DNA of 15,518 bases from an uncultured Lachnospiraceae bacterium (GTDB lineage Bacteria; Bacillota; Clostridia; Lachnospirales; Lachnospiraceae), in NCBI GenBank assembly GCA_900544445.1, contig UQVK01000093.1:1-15518 (forward strand). The letters run 5' to 3'. Positions 13,587 through 15,518 of the stretch are shown piece after piece. Below the pieces are notes generated by a model, which saw only the letters and a list, made by a program, of their open reading frames with translations, did not search any database and had not been told where the DNA came from. Made by a program: the position numbers and the translations under genes. Numbering within the stretch: position 1 is the stretch's first letter; each line of letters begins with the position of its first letter.

Positions 13587-14691
13587 ATGAAAGTCCTCAC
13601 CGCCCTGAAAAAAGACCCTGTCCTTGCAGTTTCCGGCGTGCTCGCCGTGCTGTCCATGTTTTTCGTACATCCCGACGCAGCGTATGTTTCCTATGTTGAC
13701 TACCGGGTTCTGGCGCTGCTTTTTTCCCTGATGTGCGTCATGAATGGCTTTCAGGAGCAGGGCGTATTCCGGAAAATGGCGGTTTTCATTCTCAGTCGGA
13801 CGGCGGATACCAGACAGCTTTCCGCCGTTCTGGTATTCCTGTGCTTCTTTCTCAGCATGCTGATCACCAATGACGTGGCGCTGATCACCTTCGTGCCGTT
13901 CACCGTTCTGGTTCTGTCCATCACGGGACAGCAGAAACGGCTGATCTCCGTCATCGTCCTGCAGACCGTCGCCGCCAACCTGGGGAGCATGCTCACGCCG
14001 GTGGGAAATCCGCAGAATCTGTATCTTTATAATCTTTCCGGCATGGGAATCGGCGAATTTCTCTCCATCATGTTCCCCTATACCGCCGTTTCCTTCTTGC
14101 TGCTCGTTCTTTCTCTCTTTCCCGGGAAAAATGAGCCGGTACGCTTATCTTCCGTTTTCACCGATCTTCCGCCTGCGGACAGGAAAAAGCTGGGCTGTTA
14201 TATCTTCCTGTTTCTTCTCTGCATGGGCGCCGTTCTGCGTTTCCTCCCCTGGCAGCTCATCCTCGCCGCCACGCTCATCATCCTCCTTCTGGTCAACCGT
14301 CCTCTGCTCCGGAAGGCCGATTACGGGCTTCTCTTGACCTTTGTGTTCTTCTTTCTCTTCATCGGAAATATGGGCCGCCTGCCTGCAGTCTCTGATCTGC
14401 TCGCCCGCATTCTTTCCGGCCATGAGCTCATCATCGGCGTGCTGTCCAGCCAGGTCATCAGCAACGTCCCTTCCGCGCTCCTGCTGTCCGGCTTCACCTC
14501 CGCCCTCCGGCCGCTTCTGATCGGTGTAAACCTGGGAGGACTGGGCACCCTCATTGCTTCCCTGGCAAGCCTGATCTCCTACAAGCAGTACGCGCAGACG
14601 GAAGGGCGCCTATCTTCTGGCCTTTACAGCGGTAAACGCGGTCTTTCTGCTCATACTGCTGGCGGCTGCCCTCCTTCTGGGCGATTTCTGA
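13587..14691 (+). pseudogene. SLC13/ArsB-type anion permease with a C-terminal frameshift
   Basis: This is a membrane protein of the ion transporter superfamily (SLC13/ArsB/CitM-like), about ten helices, which moves anions such as dicarboxylates or oxyanions across the membrane. Family motifs are TNDVALITF at residues 94-102, TPVGNPQN at 137-144, SNVPSALLLSGF at 292-303, and the loop-helix starting GVNLGGLGTLIASL at 313. The first frame is sound to QTEG (residue 340, near 14606). It then switches to hydrophilic nonsense and runs on to 14849 across the next gene. The neighbouring frame from about 14608 gives KGAYLLAFTAVNAVFLLI and the rest of a final helix, ending at 14691. Two missing A bases in GAAGGG (14601-14606) would join them. 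Start: GAAAGGAG precedes ATG 13587. Confidence 0.8.
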
Positions 14692-14758
14692 GCATCCGCT
14701 TTCAGGAATATCGGAAGAAAAAGGGACATATAGTGATAAAAAAAAGACGGAGGCAGCC

Positions 14759-15518
14759 ATGCTCTCCATCCTGGAACAGGTCAATCAGTTTCTCTGGGGC
14801 TTTCCCCTGCTGGCGCTTCTGGCAGGAGCTCATCTGTTTTTTACCGTAAAGCTGAAATTCCCGCAAAAATATACCCTGAAGGCGATTCGTCTTTCCGTCA
14901 CACCGGAGGAAGGAAACGGTTCCGGCGTTTCCGGGTTTGCAGCGCTTGCCACCACCCTGGCCGCCACGCTGGGAACCGGCAACATCATCGGCGTTTCCAC
15001 TGCCGTTGCCGTCGGCGGCCCCGGCGCCCTGTTCTGGTGCTGGATCACCGGCATCCTCGGCATGGCCACCTGCTATGCCGAATGCTACCTTTCCGTGCTC
15101 TTTTGCGTCAGAAAGAAGGACGGCACCTGTGTGGGCGGCCCCATGTATGTGCTGGAAAAGGGGCTTCACAGCCGCCCCCTTGGCATGGTGTACGCCGCCT
15201 GCGTCATTCTGGCCGCCTTCGGCGTGGGCTGCACCACCCAGTCCTCTGCAATCACGGAGGCGGTGCATACCGTGTTCCCCATCTCCTCCCATCTCATCGG
15301 CATTCTGGCTGCCGTAACCGCCGGGCTGGTGATCCTGGGCGGCGTCCGTTCCATCGCGGCCTTCTGTTCCCGGATGGTTCCCGCCCTCGGTTTCTTCTAT
15401 ATCATCTGCTGCCTGTATCTCCTTTTTCTCAACCGGGACGCCCTGCTGCCGGCCTGCTCCCTGATTCTGGAGAGCGCCCTTTCTCCCCGGGCAGCGGCAG
15501 GAGGCTTCATCGGAAGCA
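14759..15518 (+). CDS. Sodium:alanine (AGCS-family) symporter, N-terminal 253 residues
   Basis: This is a Na+-coupled amino-acid carrier of the alanine/glycine:cation symporter family, cut by the window end (family length is usually 450-500). The strongest evidence is the family block LGTGNIIGVSTAVAVGGPG at residues 71-89, followed by GILGMATCYAECYLSV and GGPMYVLEKGL at 126-136. Five or so membrane helices are visible, the first at about 13-30. ATG 14759 follows GGAGG at five bases. It starts 67 bases after the frameshifted permease ends in its restored frame, and in the same direction, so the two may be co-transcribed. The likely substrate is alanine or glycine. It is not related functionally to the exporter cluster as far as the sequence shows. 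Confidence 0.92.
   Translation, partial: MLSILEQVNQFLWGFPLLALLAGAHLFFTVKLKFPQKYTLKAIRLSVTPEEGNGSGVSGFAALATTLAATLGTGNIIGVSTAVAVGGPGALFWCWITGILGMATCYAECYLSVLFCVRKKDGTCVGGPMYVLEKGLHSRPLGMVYAACVILAAFGVGCTTQSSAITEAVHTVFPISSHLIGILAAVTAGLVILGGVRSIAAFCSRMVPALGFFYIICCLYLLFLNRDALLPACSLILESALSPRAAAGGFIGS

Noticed and set aside
14606..14849. C-terminal extension of the permease to 14849
   Set aside because: It is hydrophilic, unlike the family, and overlaps the symporter start; the alternative frame gives the expected final helix.
1..15518. Insertion sequence, integrase, phage or plasmid genes to explain the accessory content
   Set aside because: No transposase, recombinase, phage or replication motif was found on either strand, and no tRNA or att-like repeat was seen.

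Overview
The window looks like chromosomal accessory DNA from a Bacillota (Clostridia) gut-type anaerobe, most likely Lachnospiraceae. This rests on AGGAGG/AAAGGAG-type ribosome binding sites, intermediate GC content, GHKL/LytTR two-component proteins, paired ABC exporters and the style of the toxin-antitoxin and MATE genes. The taxonomic call is inference; no rRNA or marker gene is present.

Layout. (1) Positions 1-2783, minus strand: a tightly coupled operon. It begins with a broken HAD-phosphatase remnant that runs into a SAM methyltransferase, followed by a second SAM methyltransferase, an ANT(6)-type aminoglycoside nucleotidyltransferase and the start of a small acidic protein leaving the window. 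Successive genes overlap as ATGA or nearly abut. (2) Positions 2784-3505, plus strand: a RelB-like antitoxin and a YafQ-type toxin. The toxin lacks one base just after its start codon. (3) Positions 3637-5774, minus strand: a MATE efflux pump and a HypB-type nickel GTPase with a near-consensus promoter. (4) Positions 5775-6156: a divergent control region holding two promoters and four tandem perfect hairpins. (5) Positions 6157-9510, plus strand: an unrecognised ten-helix membrane protein, an ABC ATPase, a LytTR response regulator and a GHKL histidine kinase with no membrane domain. (6) Positions 9511-9672: a 21-bp-spaced direct repeat with the properties of a LytTR operator, overlapping an intrinsic terminator. 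(7) Positions 9673-13438: two full-length ABC exporter half-transporters that probably form a heterodimer. (8) Positions 13439-13586: another promoter abutting perfect hairpins. (9) Positions 13587-14691: an SLC13/ArsB-type permease with a frameshift near its C-terminus. (10) From 14759: a sodium:alanine (AGCS) symporter running off the end.

The most coherent system is 6157-13438. A transporter-like complex (membrane protein plus ATPase) sits with a soluble kinase and a LytTR regulator. The likely target is the heterodimeric exporter directly downstream, through the repeat at 9554-9587. Because the kinase has no sensor domain, the membrane protein/ATPase pair is a plausible sensor, as in transporter-sensing systems; this is inference. 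Three reading-frame lesions in 15 kb (HAD, toxin, permease) point either to gene decay or to indel errors in the assembly. Two of the three look like lost A bases in short A runs.
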